64,000 bases of DNA from Malaya genurostris (GCF_030247185.1 NC_080571.1:68238172-68302171); one strand, 5' to 3'; positions 44,800-58,000 are shown, counted from the stretch's first letter. A program made the numbers and translations. The notes: a model not told the origin generated them from the sequence alone.

Positions 44800-46455
44800 A
44801 AAAAATATATATATACTGTGCAATTTCATCCAGATCCGACTTCCGGTTCCGAAATTATTGGGCGATGAGTGTCAAAACATTTAAATCGTCGTTCAAAATG
44901 ACGATGCAAAACTGATACGCGTCAGTACGTGCGGGTTTGTTCCATTCGCAGCGTGCTTTGTTCAATTTCGTAGAGCGTGCCGGGTTGCCACATTTGAATC
45001 TATATTTTTCAGGTGAAAAAAATGTGAATTTGTAAATCTTTTATTCAATTTATACCTACTTGTTAGTATAATTACAAAATAATGATAACGAGAAGTAAAC
45101 TTATTGCCTTTCTCATTTATGCAATCACTTAAAAAATTGACCAGTGAAAATTGGTCCAAAGGACTAAGGACGGTTCATCGAGCTGAGCAAAGTATGTATC
45201 TGTGTGTGTTTGTATGTGTGAGTATGCGTCAAATAATGTCACTCATAAAATAAAAAATTTCATAGTCCCATAGGTTGGAATTAAATTTCATCATTCTTTC
45301 ACAGGGTAAAGTGTGTTTAAAGTTGCATACCGTCGTTTAGTGCGACGATGCAAAAAGGATAAAATTCTTCTAGATATGTCTCAAAACTGATTCAATTTTT
45401 AGGCCATATTAGTTACGTACTAAGCGAACCGACTTCGGCTTTACTGGTTCCAAGTTCCAAGGAATTGGTATAGCCGATATCGTTGCGTTTTGTAGGAAAC
45501 TACCCTGATCTACAAATTGGAACAATTTTGAATTGGGATCCGGATAAAGTGAGTTAGTTTCATTCTGAAGATTTTGATCGCTATTTCCGCTACTTCCGTA
45601 ACCGGCATATGCGATGTAAGTTTCTAAGGGACTTCAACGTACAACTTACAACTTCAACTTAGTTTATAAAGTGTGACTCAATGCCTATGTCGCAATCCAT
45701 CAATCCAATTGTCTTGATAACTTGAGTCCGAGTTTTTCAAAAAATTCAAGCGTTTGGCGCGGTAAATATTGCAAATGAATATTAAAATATTGAGAGAAGA
45801 GGTCATTGCACATATTTAACAGTTTCTCTCTGGAGAGAAAGTACTGTCAGATTGATGAACAGTTTTGATTATTTGACAATATTTTCGTCAATCCAATTAA
45901 GTTTCTTTTAGACGATCAAAAGTATTGTAAATACTCCTTGTATTGACAATAATATTGTTTCGTGTAAGGGCCGGTATACACCGATGGAACGATTTTCACA
46001 AACTTTGAAATCTGAGCACCATTTTAGCGTTTTTGAGTGCTTTATCCGTCAGTGCTTGACGCGAAAAATTTTGGTTCAGAAAATCATCAAATAGTGAATA
46101 ATATTATTAGAATGTTTACTGATTTTGAAAACTCCGGTGATGTAGCATGTTTTCATTAGATTCGGTCATCTCATTATTGGCTAACTGTTCACAACTCATA
46201 ATTGCAAATTGTTCTTTGTTTCAATAAAAAAAAAACATTTTTTATAAAAATAAAAATGTGGTATTGAATTCACTCAAGATTGTGAAAAATATCGAGACCC
46301 AGGGGGCCGAGTTCCGATTCGGCTCGACGAATTAAGTAAATGTCTGTGCGTAAACGGAACAAAGAGACGCAGATCTCAGAGACAGCTAAGCCGGTTTTCA
46401 TCAAACTAATCGCAAATGGAAGCTTTTCTCGACAGACAGTACGGGTTTGATTTCA
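44800..46455. repeat. Decayed fragments of the same repeat group
   Basis: 44815-45000 matches the end of 1700-2560 ('atccgacttccggttccgaa', 'gggcgatgagtgtcaaaaca'). 45105-45350 carries 'tgcctttctcatttatgcaa'. 46290-46450 carries 'ggctcgacgaattaagtaaa'. The boundaries are not clear, and nothing coding was seen. Confidence 0.5.
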
Positions 46456-48352
46456 GTTGCGATGTTAATTTTCAGTCAGAAGGCGAATAGATACTCTATT
46501 CAATACTATATACCTTATTCAATACTATATACTTTTTACTTTTTTTATTTATGACTTCTGGTCAGTCAGTAATTGTTACTTATTTCGGTTTTTTAACGAT
46601 ATCAAACTAACTAGAGATTAGAAGAAGAGAAAGAATATGAAATTATAGAGCCATAGTAATCAAGGAAGAGCAAGGATGTGAAGAATAAAGTGCGGAAAAG
46701 TGAGACGTGACAAGGGTCAGTAAGCAGAAGGCTTCTCGTATTTAAACTTTTACCTTCTACCAGAGGAGTCGAACTTAGGCATCTTAGCGATACGAGTCAT
46801 CCGAGTCTCTGATATGTCAGAAAGTAAAGGCAAAGGTCGTTTGCCATTTACTATCCGAACCGGTTCGGTTTCGTTTCACGAAAGTTCCTACACGGTTCAT
46901 GAAACGCGATTCGACTCATTCTAAATAGACACAGCAACATTGAGCTTTTATTGTCAGACATCATTTGTCATTTAAAGTTGTAACATTGTTTATGTTGTTT
47001 TTTATATTGTAACGTTGGCAGTTGTCTCACTTTACTGTCTGAAAAAGAACATAAAGCATTTGGTTGAAAATTACAACCGTTCTCAGTTACAATAGACTTC
47101 ATAATTGGCCTGTACAGTAGTAGAAGGAAATATTTTACGTTCATGCCATGATTTTATGGTTACTTAATAATTATGTGAACGCGTACATTTTCGTTGTATT
47201 GCAGTAACGGAAATTAAGAAGAAAATACTTCCTGCACACTCCGATTAATACTGTAATTTTTACTGCGCCATATAAACAAGTGCTGGCGGCGGACCAATTC
47301 ATTTTTAAAATTTCGATTTTTTTTTTTTGCTTCACACCAGCCCAATTCCGTGCCAGACTCATTTTGCCGTTTGCTGATTCGCCGACTGGATATCCGAAAC
47401 AAACAGCACAAACTTCATTGGGTCCATAACCATAAAGCGCTTCGTAAAGCCTAGTCATGCGGGTGGATTGCGGGGGATTGCGAGCGGAATCAAGCGGTCC
47501 CCAAGCCGTTTCAGGTCCTCTGAGAAATGTTCCAATAAAAGACGACAACATTTCGGCTTGCTGTTGACACTTTTTCTTGCGTCTGTGCAATCAAATTTTA
47601 CGATGTAAAACATGCTTGTTATGATCCGAACAGGTTTTCCATTTCCCGCCCTTACCAGGCATCTTCCGGGAGTTTACCGATGTGTTGGTGCCTGTTCCAG
47701 CATCCGTCAACGAGTGCCGTTTCTAAAACCTTTCTATAACATCGAGTTCATCAACGGGTCAGGACGAATTACCATTAGACGGTGGTATCTCGGGCCGTTA
47801 TCGGTGACGACATTCCATGAAAGACTCATGCAAGCAGTGAAATTCGAAGGCTTTGGTAGGGAAGTATAAGACAAATTTGAATAATTCGCTTGTGGCAGGT
47901 ACAGTTTGATGATAATGGAATCATTTTTATGTGATTGAATTTACACGTTTAGCAAATCCGGTGTTTGTTCCGGCGATACCAAAGGCAGAGACGTGCTCAT
48001 CAGTTGTGATACGAACATAGGATTATCTGATCTGATTATCTGATAAAATGTTTTCGTTGACGAGGGGAGCAGTGCAGCCAGATTGAGACTAGAGGGAAGT
48101 AATTGGAGGAATTAGTGATATTCATATTTAATGTTGTTTACCCTATATTTTAATACGTTAGTGATCCGTTTGTAACTACGAAATAACACAGAAGGAGTAA
48201 AGTTGTAACATCTGTACCAACTCGACTTCATCGAGATGAAGAATAGCATTAAGGAAACCTATGTTTCTTTCATTTTCAAAATGTACATGTGAAACATCAG
48301 GTCTACACAAAACTAGTCTAGCGGTTCCCCATTCATTTCAGCTCTGACCATT
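46456..48352. other. Unassigned region, possible unique host DNA
   Basis: Open frames at 47171-47590 (minus, 139 codons) and 47612-47869 (+, 85 codons) have mixed composition and no motif I recognise. The first contains Cys-rich 'EVCAVCFGYPVGESANG', which could be a host exon, but neither splice sites nor a homologue can be established here. Everything else is AT-rich. Confidence 0.35.
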
Positions 48353-49021
48353 AACACATGGATCAATAAGTCTCGAGACTAAAGCAGAGATGGCGCTCGT
48401 AGTAAACCAGTAACCACGTCTTTCTAGAGTATTAACCTTTGCTTGAAACGGGTCAAAATTTTAAGTCGATCCGACCAGAAACAGCTGAGTTATCGAGGTT
48501 GGAGTAAAGTCGTTTTGTAGTTTGTTTAAAAAAATGGAAAAAACCGAGTTTCGTGTTTTGATAAAACATTTTTTTAATGGGTAAAAACACCGTGCAAGCG
48601 AAACAATGGATTTAAAAAATGTTATCCGGACTCTTGTCCATCAAAAGCAACGATTTGTCGGTGGTTCGCCGAGTTTAAACGTGGTCGTACCGACACAAAT
48701 GACGCGGAACGCTCGGATAGACCTGTGGAAGCCAAAAATTATAATGAAAGATCGTAAAGTGAAGCTCCGTGAGATTGCTGAGATGACACAGATATCATAT
48801 GGAAGTGTATTTACTATCCTTCATGAAAAATTGAGCATGAAAAAGGCTGTTTTCAAGTGGGTGCCGCGATTGCTTTCGATGGAACAAAAACAGCAACGAG
48901 CCGATGATTGAGTTGGAACCATTGTATCACCCTACAAGGTGATTATGTTGATGAATAAAAAAAATTTTGCAAAAAAATGTTGTTTCCGTTGTTAGTCTCG
49001 GGACTTATTGATCCATGTGTT
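48353..49021 (+). mobile_element. Mariner internal-deletion derivative
   Basis: 30-bp inverted ends with one mismatch (48353-48382 and 48992-49021, containing 'acacatggatcaataagt') enclose 669 bp. The transposase remnant keeps both ends of the gene but lacks the catalytic core, roughly 600 bp of a normal mariner. TA precedes the left end (48352-48353). The right TA is not clean. Confidence 0.88.
48534..48958 (+). pseudogene. Mariner (irritans-like) transposase with catalytic core deleted
   Basis: It starts MEKTEFRVLIKHFF, then the frame is lost (TAA at about 48582) through a region still showing traces of the first HTH. It is open again through MKDRKVKLREIAEMTQISYGSVFTILHE (second HTH) and WVPRLLSMEQKQQRADD. 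Immediately after that it joins, in another frame, the C-terminal end (W..CITLQGDYVDE, stop 48956-48958). The whole DD34D catalytic domain is therefore missing between about 48908 and 48912. Similar wording to irritans-subfamily mariners suggests that group. Confidence 0.82.
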
Positions 49022-49662
49022 GGTTAGAGTGAGATCTGCTGTCTCTGTTCGATAGATTGACTTTAAAGGTAAGATAAAAATAGGTGCACAGCTTTACTAC
49101 CTTTTGACTTATTCCTCTAGCGTTCAAAACCGAACCGAAACTGATTCCGGACCTCGACATTGGTCAACATATCATCATAAACAACATAATTTTGTTGCAT
49201 TTTCAAATGAGCAGTTCTAGTACCAGATCCTGATGTTCGCAGTTAAAATTACATGAGTTCCAGGTCAATATTTTGACTATCTACAAACTATCTACAAACA
49301 AGGTTGAAAAAGTCTGTTAACTCGAAAAAAATGTTTGCAGCCTTAAAGCGCTGAAACGGGACCGCAACGTGCCGGGATTTTTTTTTGTAAAATATTCTCA
49401 TCATACCGTGCCCTTTCCGTGTCGCTGCCGTTGCTATTAGTAACATACACAATCGTTGCATTTGATGTTTTTCTGTTCCTCGTGAACATGGCACATTTGG
49501 CCGTAATTGCAGTTGCTCTGAATGACGATGATAATCAGTAGCTTAAACACACAAAAAAAAGAAAGAAGATTTGGATGCACGAACTTTGGCGAAAAAGAGC
49601 AGTTGAGGGTGAATTCACCACCAAATTTTCGAATGTCAGAAACCTGTTTCAACTCGCTGTTT
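49022..49662. other. Unassigned spacer
   Basis: No recognisable feature. Confidence 0.4.
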
Positions 49663-49687
49663 ATTTATTTATTTATTTATTTATTTA
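49663..49687 (+). repeat. (TTTA)n tail of the CR1-like element
   Basis: About six tandem 'ttta' units exactly at the 3' end of the minus-strand element. This is the expected CR1-type terminal microsatellite. Confidence 0.85.
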
Positions 49688-49721
49688 CATGTAATCAACA
49701 GACAATGTGTAGTCCCAATGA

Positions 49722-51383
49722 TTAAAAACTATTCCTATTTCTAAGTATGTTTAAAAAATTTGTTTGAATTCTGCTACGCGTAATGTGAAAATCGAATCCG
49801 GCAGATACTCCATTGAAAGTTCGCTGTAGACCAATAATAGCACCGTTATATCCATAATTCGTACGGCTAAGAGGCAATCGAAGAAAGACGTTATTCCGAA
49901 GAGCTCTACTGCGTACATTTAAAGAAATTTCGCTGAGGAGTGCAGGGCAGTCTATTTTGTTGTTCAACATGTCGGCGATCAACATAGCACGGGACAAATC
50001 ACGTCGAATGCCAAGGGTGTCGAGTCCAATCAATAATCCACGGCTTTCGTAGCTAGGCAACTCGTTGGGGTTATTCCAAGGTAGCTGTCGAAGAGCAAAA
50101 CGGACGAATCTGCGCTGTATTGATTCTAATCGGTAGGAGCCGTTAAGGTAATATGGGTTCCATATCGTAGAGCAGTACTCGAGCGTTGTACGAATGAGTG
50201 AGCAATATAGAGACTTCAAACAGTAAATGTCTGTGAAATGTTTTGCTATTCTCATTACAAATCCTAAACTACGAGATGCCTTTGCTACAATAAAGTTGAT
50301 ATGCTGCTTGAAAGACAATTGCTCGTCTAGAATTACACCAAGATCCTTAACACACGTGGTTCTGTTGATCACTACTTTATCAAGGCAGTAGTTGTATCTT
50401 ATAGGATTTTTTTTGCGTGTGAACGTGATGATTGAGCATTTATCAATGTTCAAAGCCATTCGATTTACCTCACACCACTTTGAAAAAATTTCAAGTTGGT
50501 GTTGGGGGAAAACAGCATCCTCGTTACTTCGAATTATTTGGAATAGCTTGAGATCATCAGCGAAAGATAAACGTGGACAATTTAGAGAAAGATTCACATC
50601 GTTAAAATACAGGAGGAAGATCAGAGGTCCGAGATGGCTGCCTTGTGGAATCCCAGAAGAAGCGATGAACTCTTTGGATACAGCGTCATTTATCTTGATT
50701 GCTAATCGGCGATTATTAAGGTATGAGGAAAACCAACGCAGCATGTTAGAACCAAATCCCAATCTGTCTAACTTAGCAACAGTAATGGCGTGGTTAATTT
50801 TGTCAAAGGCAGCGGAAAGGTCCGTGTAGATAACATCAGTTTGTAAACCGCAGGATATAGCATTCGTCACAAACGTCGTGAAAGTCAAGAGATTGGTAGC
50901 CGTGAACCGTTTCGGCATAAACCCATGTTGTGTTTCTGCAATAAACCATTTACAATGGTTGAATATAGAATCAAGTACCACCATTTCGAAAAGCTTTGGA
51001 ATAGCACTGAGCGACGTAATTCCACGGTAGTTGTCGATGTCTTTTTTGTCTCCTTTTTTATGAACTGGAAACATGTATGAAAACTTCCCGGAATCAGGGA
51101 AGATCCCAGATGTTAGCGATAAACGAAAAATTTGGCAGATAGGTGAAATTAAACCGATGGAGCTTTTTTTCACAAAGATTGCAGGAATACCATCGGGTCC
51201 GGAAGAGCTCGAAGATTTCATTTTGGCGATAGCCATTTTTACTGAATCTTTGTCAACACTGATAGTATCCAACAACTGATGTGATACTGGAACGTTCATT
51301 GCTGCTTGGGCGATTTGGTTCGGTGACAACACTTCATTGGAGAAAACGCTGGAAAACTTTTCGGAAAAGTTGACAAATTTCAT
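49722..51383 (-). pseudogene. CR1-like ORF2, reverse transcriptase part
   Basis: 553 open codons. RT motifs in order: SGPDGIPAIFVKK, FMPKRFTATNLL, motif A DVIYTDLSAAFDKINH, motif B SGIPQGSHLGPLIFLLYFND, motif C LSFADDLKLF with both Asp intact, then the thumb KDLGVILDEQLSFKQHI and TLEYCSTIWNP. There is no RNase H domain, and it ends shortly after the thumb, as in CR1. The first ATG is not the original start: this is the continuation of the 52806-51334 frame, shifted near 51370-51385. Confidence 0.92.
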
Positions 51384-52806
51384 CTAGATTAGTTCCAACA
51401 CTTATCCCATATACCATCGACGAAAAGAAATTCGATTCTTTTCGTTGGTCGTTTACGTATTTCCAAAAAGATTTAGGATCGGACTTCAATTTGTTCTGAA
51501 CATTCCGAAGGTAACGTGCGTAGCAACGTTTTGCTGTCCTTTTATATAAAGAGTTGATGTGTACGTAGTTTGCACGCAGTGCATACCCGCCATGCTTGGA
51601 ATATTTTTTTAACGCAGATCTTTTAGATGATTTTAATCGTTTCAATTCAGTAGTTTGCCATGGAGCTTGTCTGAAAGCATTACTTAGTCGTTTCGGCACA
51701 TAATGATCTATAGCATACGTCAAAATATTGGAAAAAGTTTGAACAGCAAGATTTGCATCGTCTTTATCGAGAACTTCACTCCAATCAATATTCGACAAAA
51801 AGTCGATAATTTTTCTATAGTCTGCTTTTTTATAATCATATCTGACGGTTCCATCCACATTGGATCTATGAGACTGCCGAGAAGCTTCTATCTCAAGGCA
51901 TAAAGGAGGATGGGGCTTTACATATTTCACCATAGGAACGGGTGCAGCAGCAATCTTGGGAGCGGAATCGGATTTACTCGAAAAACAAAGATCCAGTATT
52001 TTATTGTTTTCATTCGTCACGTGGTTGAATTGGCGCATCAGATTTGTGCTGTAACGATCAAGCAAACTGATACTGCCAGCATGAAAAGATGACTGCGAAG
52101 GATCCGCGAAAAGAAAGCCGTTCGAAGCTGGTTGCCATTTTAGATTGGGAAAATTAAAATCCCCAACGATTAATATTTCGTCGACAGGACAAGCGTAAGA
52201 GCATATCTCTTCGAGGGACAAAAGATGGGCATCGATCAACGACAGGTCACGAGTACGGTCCGGCGGAAAATAAACCGCACAGAAAAAAGTTGAATAACTA
52301 GCCAACTTAATTTGTACCCATACCTGTTCAACGCAACTACCACTGGTACATTGGATTAGTTGTGCTTTTAGACGACGATGAACACCAACAAGTACGCCGC
52401 CACCAGTACTCTTCGTACTGTTGCTGGAACTACGATCCGTTCGGAAAACTTCATAGTTTTCACCGAGGACTTGCACAGACAGGGTGCAATCGTTAAGCCA
52501 GGTCTCCGTAAAAGCTATCACGTCGAAACATTCATCCGAGCAAGCCAACAAATACTCATCAATGCATGCATTCATACCACCAACGTTTTGGTAGTATACC
52601 CGGATACTCGAAAGACATGACTGATTCGCCGCCATAGAGCTGGAAGCGGGTAAAATTTCAGTGCTTGAAACATCCATAACGGGAGCGTACTTGCCTATAA
52701 AATTGATTTGGAAGACCTCGTCCCCACTCCCACCCACAGGACCGGGACGGCTGACGAACGCTGGCTGCAGTGGCTCGACTGTGGTGGTGGGATCAGAGGT
52801 TTCCAT
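51334..52806 (-). pseudogene. CR1-like ORF2, endonuclease part
   Basis: 490 codons starting METSDP. The APE endonuclease domain reads IRVYYQNVGGM (Asn), FTETWLN (Glu), GGVLVGV and LIVGDFNFPN, followed by LDLCFSS and a connector of basic, Tyr-rich sequence typical of the EN-RT linker. The C-terminal ~16 codons are out of frame because of an indel near 51370-51385, where the RT frame takes over. Apart from that no stop is present, so the inactivation may be recent. Confidence 0.9.
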
Positions 52807-52844
52807 AATTTCACTTTCGGCGCGTCCCAGTATAAAACCTCTTT

Positions 52845-53617
52845 CTATTGCTGCGACGTTGGAGTCAGAGAGAATGGTTCCCGAAATTTTTTATCCGGAT
52901 AGTCCTCAAACTCACGGAATAAAATTCCTTGTGGCCAGGTTGTTGGGTCCAAAGCGCTAATTTTTAGAGCTGGGTCCAAACCGACTTTAAAAGATATGAA
53001 AGTCATGTTGCTGACATCACTTCCTTTAGCCACCAACTTAACCACCTCGGGATCATATGACAATTCGAGGTTTGCACGAACCATTTTAGATATGTCGTCA
53101 TTAGTCACATCAGGTCTTATGCGGGACAAGTAAAGCCAGAATTTGTTCGCCGGTCTTTCACAGATAGGAACACAAACAACATTCTCTCCTGGTTGTTTCG
53201 ATCCCGACAAGCATTCGGATGCCTTCTGTGACAAGTCCGGTCCACGGGGCCGTTTGGCTGCACGGCGAGGATCAATGGGCCATATTCGAGTTCTCGGTGT
53301 GATAGTACGTGGAGTTTGACTCGACAATTGCTTTATTTCGCATTGCAAGTTGTTGATCGCCTCAGTGAGTGACACTAGAGGTGATTTATCATCAGCCGCT
53401 TTTGAAATCGAACGAAGATGCGAATTATCAAACAAAGCGGCACAATTATCACACATCCAGTACAAATTTTTGCGATGCGATGTAAAATAACTCAAGAGGG
53501 CTCGGGAGACGTTAGAACAGGTCATATGGAACTTACATCCACAATACCCGCGGCATGAAACCGAATCGATGCCGGATATAACCTGGCTGCATTTGCACAG
53601 TTATTCTCAGCGCTCAT
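52845..53617 (-). pseudogene. CR1-like ORF1 with PHD-type zinc finger, frameshifted
   Basis: The long open frame (226 codons from an ATG at 53525) starts inside the zinc finger. Upstream in the same frame the sequence continues with CRGYCGCKFHMTC, then WMCDNC, i.e. the C4HC3-like pattern of a PHD finger. A better start, ATG at 53615-53617 (MSAENN), lies in another frame, and the two are separated by an apparent one-base loss near 53592-53597 that also removes the spacing of the first Cys pair. After the finger come a coiled-coil-like stretch (LTEAINNLQCEIKQLSS) and a C-terminal domain (FWLYLSRIRPDVTNDDISKMV). ORF1 proteins bind RNA. Confidence 0.82.
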
Positions 53618-53640
53618 CGTTGCCGTGTTAGATCGGGTTC

Positions 53641-54120
53641 ACTTAAGTCGCACACAAAAGAATAGCACTGGTGAAACGGTTGTTTATTGTTTAGAGAGCT
53701 GAGCGACGGTGGCTGATTGTAAGCAGTAAGCAGCGGTGGGATTAATTGCCGAAAGCACAGCGGATCGATTATTCAAAACACAACACTCGCAATGTATGAA
53801 AAATGTATACACAATAGTCGAATTTCATACAGTAAATATATGGAAAAACAGTATAAAAACGTTTAAAAACTCTCGCACTTAAAAAACACAACAAGCTTAA
53901 GCCAGCAGAGTTGCCAAATTGTTGAGTAAAATTCATCCGTGTCTTAAAAAGCATGACACTACATTCCGTTTAGCAGTGATTTCCCGAAAAAGACTAGTAG
54001 TTTGTTTAAGATATTTTCATTGATTTTAACAAGACTTCTTTGTAAAGGTCAAGAAAACTCGCCTTAAGCGGTCTATTTCCGGGCCACATCGAGATTGACT
54101 TGCGATGACATTTTTTAATT
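53641..54120. other. Spacer, may include the CR1 5' UTR
   Basis: No gene. The left part (to about 53760) is probably 5' UTR of the minus-strand element. Confidence 0.4.
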
Positions 54121-54900
54121 ACGGGCGGGTTGGGTTCTTTTGACCCCTCACTTAAGAATGTCGAAATACTGGATTGCATTCAGTATCGATCGCCGGGGAT
54201 GGAACAAAGTCGTATCCCCAATCAGACTCTTATCGTGTGACCTTCGGCGGATCTGCTTAGCCCAACTACATCCTCTTGGACCGGGTTCGTTTGGCTGTTC
54301 GTATATTTGTACCCCGGATAATGAATTGTAAACAACAGCTACCCATTGCAGCAATAAGCCACGTTGTGCTAACTGTGGGGAAGCTCATGCGGACGGCTCT
54401 TGCGGTAAGTATGCTGAAAAGTGTCTCTACTGTGAGGAGGGTCCGCATGACCTCTCTGACTGTCCCGCTTACAAACTGCGAGGAGATCGGATGAAGCGTT
54501 CCCTGAAGGAACACTCCAAGCGTTCCTTTGCCGAGATGGTTAAAAGTGCCACCCCTCCTAAACGGACAACGAACCCATATGGGTGTTTGTTAATTGACGA
54601 GACCCTTTGGAAGGTCCATCTTCGGCGGTCCCTCATAGCTATAGGAAAAGAGCAAACAAATCCTCTCATAAGCTCCCTAGTAAGGGTTCGAAGGTGTTTT
54701 CCGAAGGGCTTCGAAAAGTTACAGCTAACGGGAATCGTGACAAACCACCGAAGCAAAAAGCTCCTGGTTTCGGAAAACTCACTTCCGAGATGGAATTCCC
54801 ACCACTTCCAGGGACTACAAAATCCCCAAGCGTCCCTGAAAATCTACCAAAGAACCAACTAGGTGCTGGAATTATCCAGTTCTTTGATGTTGTGGATTAG
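54121..54900 (+). pseudogene. I-like ORF1 remnant
   Basis: Corresponds to codons ~130-410 of the intact ORF1. The first knuckle region is damaged (54325-54365). The third knuckle (CLYCEEGPHDLSDC) is readable at about 54422-54465. Several frame changes, then an ending in TAG at 54898-54900. Confidence 0.85.
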
Positions 54901-55027
54901 ATTTTTACAATTTTCAATATTTCTGACCGTCTTAGAAGCATTTTAATTTCTTTCATGCCAACAGTAAAAACATATTTGAAGCAGTTGACTGCAAATTGGC
55001 CCCTTTTCTCAGCGATTGTATCCTTCG

Positions 55028-58000
55028 ATGGCTAAATCATCCACCGAGGTCACGGATCTAATCACTGTTTTACAATGGAATTGCAGAAGTATCATCCCAA
55101 TAATAGATCCTTTCAAATTTCTAGTAAATAATCTGAAATGTGACGCATTTGCATTGTGCGAAACTTGGCTAACTTCTGAAATACCCTTTAAACTCCCACG
55201 ATTTTAACATTATTCGCCTGGATCGAGATGATCCCTACGGAGTAGTACTTTTGGGGATCAAAAAGTGCTATTCTTTTTATCGAATTAACCTCCCCTCGAT
55301 ACCAGGTATTGAAGTTGCCGCATGTCATGTTACTATCAAAGGCAAGGACCTTTGCATTGCTTCCATATATATTCCCCCAAGAGCCTCTGTTGGGCATCGT
55401 CGGCTCAGTGATATCATAGAGCTCCTTCCTGCGCCGACGTTGGTTTTAGGAGACTTTACCTCACACGGTACGGGATGGGGCTGTCTTCACGACGATAACA
55501 GATCAGCTATGATGCATGATATCAGCGACAACTTCAATTTGACAACCTTGAATACGGGAGAAATGACACGGATTCCTGCACCACCAGCAAGACCAAGTGC
55601 GCTGGATTTATCCCTTTGCTCGACATCGCTACAGTTGGATTGCACGTGGGAGGTAATTCCTGATCCCCACGGTAGCGATCATCTGCCTATCGTAATTTCA
55701 ATCACCAGCGGCTCAAAACCATCGAAGACAATCAATGTTCCGTATGACCTCACACGAAATATTGATTGGAATAGCTATGCGACCTCGATATCTGAGAAAC
55801 TTGAAAGAACTCAACAACTTCCTCCGGAGGAAGAATACACGTTTTTGGCTGGCTTGATTCTCGACACCGCGACTCAAGCTCAGACGAAACGTGTACCCGG
55901 CGCGAAAACTAACAACCGTCCTCCCAACCCGTGGTGGGACAAAGAGTGCACAAATTTAAACGCGGAGAGAGTCTCCGCGTATAAAATATTCAGACAAAAT
56001 GGAACACCTGATAATTACCGAAATTACGCGGCGTTAGACGTTAAAACTAAGAAATTGATTGGAGCCAAGAAATGCGGTTACTGGCGTCGGTTTATAGACG
56101 ACTTAACGAAAGAAGCATCTATGAGCACTCTTTGAAACACAGCACGACGAATGCGCAATCATAACACCACGAAAGAAAGCGAGGAATATTGCATCCGCTG
56201 GATATTGGATTTCGCTAAAAAAGTATGGCTGTATACTCTGTTCCGGAACAGAAGATCACCCGCGTCGCGACATCAAATATAAACGAAACACCGTTTTCGA
56301 TGATAGAGCTCTCTCTTGCACTCTTGGCATGTAACAATAAAGCCCCGGGATTAGACAGAATAAAGTTCAACTTGTTGAAAAATCTGCCTGACCCCGCCAA
56401 AAGGCGCTTGTTGAGTTTATTCAATAAGTTCCTTGAGGGCAATTCAAAAACCAGGAAAATCAGCCACCGATCACAATTCGTATCGGCCGATTGCTATGCT
56501 TTCCTGTATCCGCAAGTTGTTCGAAAAAATGATTATTTTCCGTCTAGGCAATTGGGTCGAAACTAATGGCTTACTTTCAGATACACAATTTGGTTTCCGC
56601 AGAGGCAAAGGAACGAACGATTATCTTGCGTCGCTCTCAACAGAAATTCAAATGGCATTTGCTCGTAAAGAACAAATGGCGTCAGTTTTCCTAGACAGCT
56701 TTTGACTCAGTTTCTATAAATATCCTATCTGAGAAGCTGCATCAGCATGGTCTTTCACCAGTTTTGAACAACTTTTTACATAATCTATTGTCCGAGAAAC
56801 ACATGTATTTCGAGCATGGTGATCTGTCGACAGTACGATTCAGTTACATGGTTTTTCCTCAGGGCTCATGCTTAAGCCACCTTTTATACAATTTTTACGT
56901 AAATGATATCGATGAATGTATCAACACATCTTGCACGCTAAGACAACTTGCCGACGGCGTTGTGTCTATTATAGGACCCAAAGCTGGCGATCTGCAAGGG
57001 CCGTTACAATATACTCATGTCAACTTATCCACATAGGCTCTTCAAATGGGTATCGAGTTCTCTACGGAAAAAGCTGAGCTGGTTGTATTTTCAAGGAAGC
57101 GAGAACCAGCACAATTACAGCTTCAACTAAGGGGTGGAACGATAGCTCAGGTCTTCACATTTAAATATCTCGGGGTCTGGTTCGACTCCAAAGGAACCTG
57201 GGGATGTCACATTAGGTATCTGAAACAGAAATGTCAGCAGAGATTCAACTTTCTTCGTACAATAACCGGATCGTGGTGGGGTGCCCACCCAGGAGACCTG
57301 ATCAGGCTGTACCAAGCAACGATATTGTCAGTGATGGAATACGGATGCTTTTGCTTCCGATCCGCGGTGAACACTCATTTCATCAAGCTGGAAAGAATCC
57401 AGTATCGTTGCTTGCGCATTTTCTTAGGCTGCATGCAATCTAACCATACGATGAACCTCGAAGTGCTGGCGGGCGTTCTTCCATTGAAAAACCGGTTCTG
57501 GGATCTCTCATATCGTTTGCTCATTCGATGCGACATTTTGAATCCTCTGGTGATTGAAAACTTCGAAAGGTTAGTTGAGCTTAATTCTCAAACCCGTTTT
57601 ATGTCCTTGTATTTTGATTACGTTGCTCAGAATATAAATCCTTCTTCGTTTGTTTTCAACCGTGCTCATTTCTTGGATACTTCTGATTCTACTGTGTTTT
57701 TCGACACATCCATGAAGGAAGAGATTTATGGAATTCCGGATCACGTATCTCCTCAAGTGGCCCCTACTATCTTTAATAACAAATTTAGAACAGTCTACTG
57801 TGAAAAGATGTTTTACACTGACGGATCAAACATCAACAGGTCCAAAGGCTTCGGCATCTTCAATCAGAACATCACCGCTTCGTACAAACTCAGTGATCCG
57901 GCTTCAGTTTACGTCGCAGAATCAGCTGCTATTCAGTACACCCTCGAGACCATTGAAACCTTGCCCAAAGACCATTACTTCATTGTCACGGACAGTCTAA

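Larger units (their letters stand above)
49663..53640 (-). mobile_element. CR1-like non-LTR retrotransposon, inactive
   Basis: Minus strand order from 53640: short 5' UTR, ORF1 with PHD-type zinc finger, ORF2 with endonuclease then RT, ~60-nt 3' UTR, and a tail of tandem TAAA units (plus strand (TTTA)n, 49663-49687). A PHD finger in ORF1, no RNase H, and a short tandem tail in place of poly(A) together are the mark of the CR1 clade (which includes T1 and Q of Anopheles). The 5' end is not defined, and no target duplication is seen, as is usual for CR1. Frameshifts disable both ORFs. Confidence 0.88.

Noticed and set aside
47171..47590. 139-codon minus-strand frame with CxxC
   Set aside because: The lone CxxC and mixed composition are not enough to call a gene. 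Kept as unassigned DNA.
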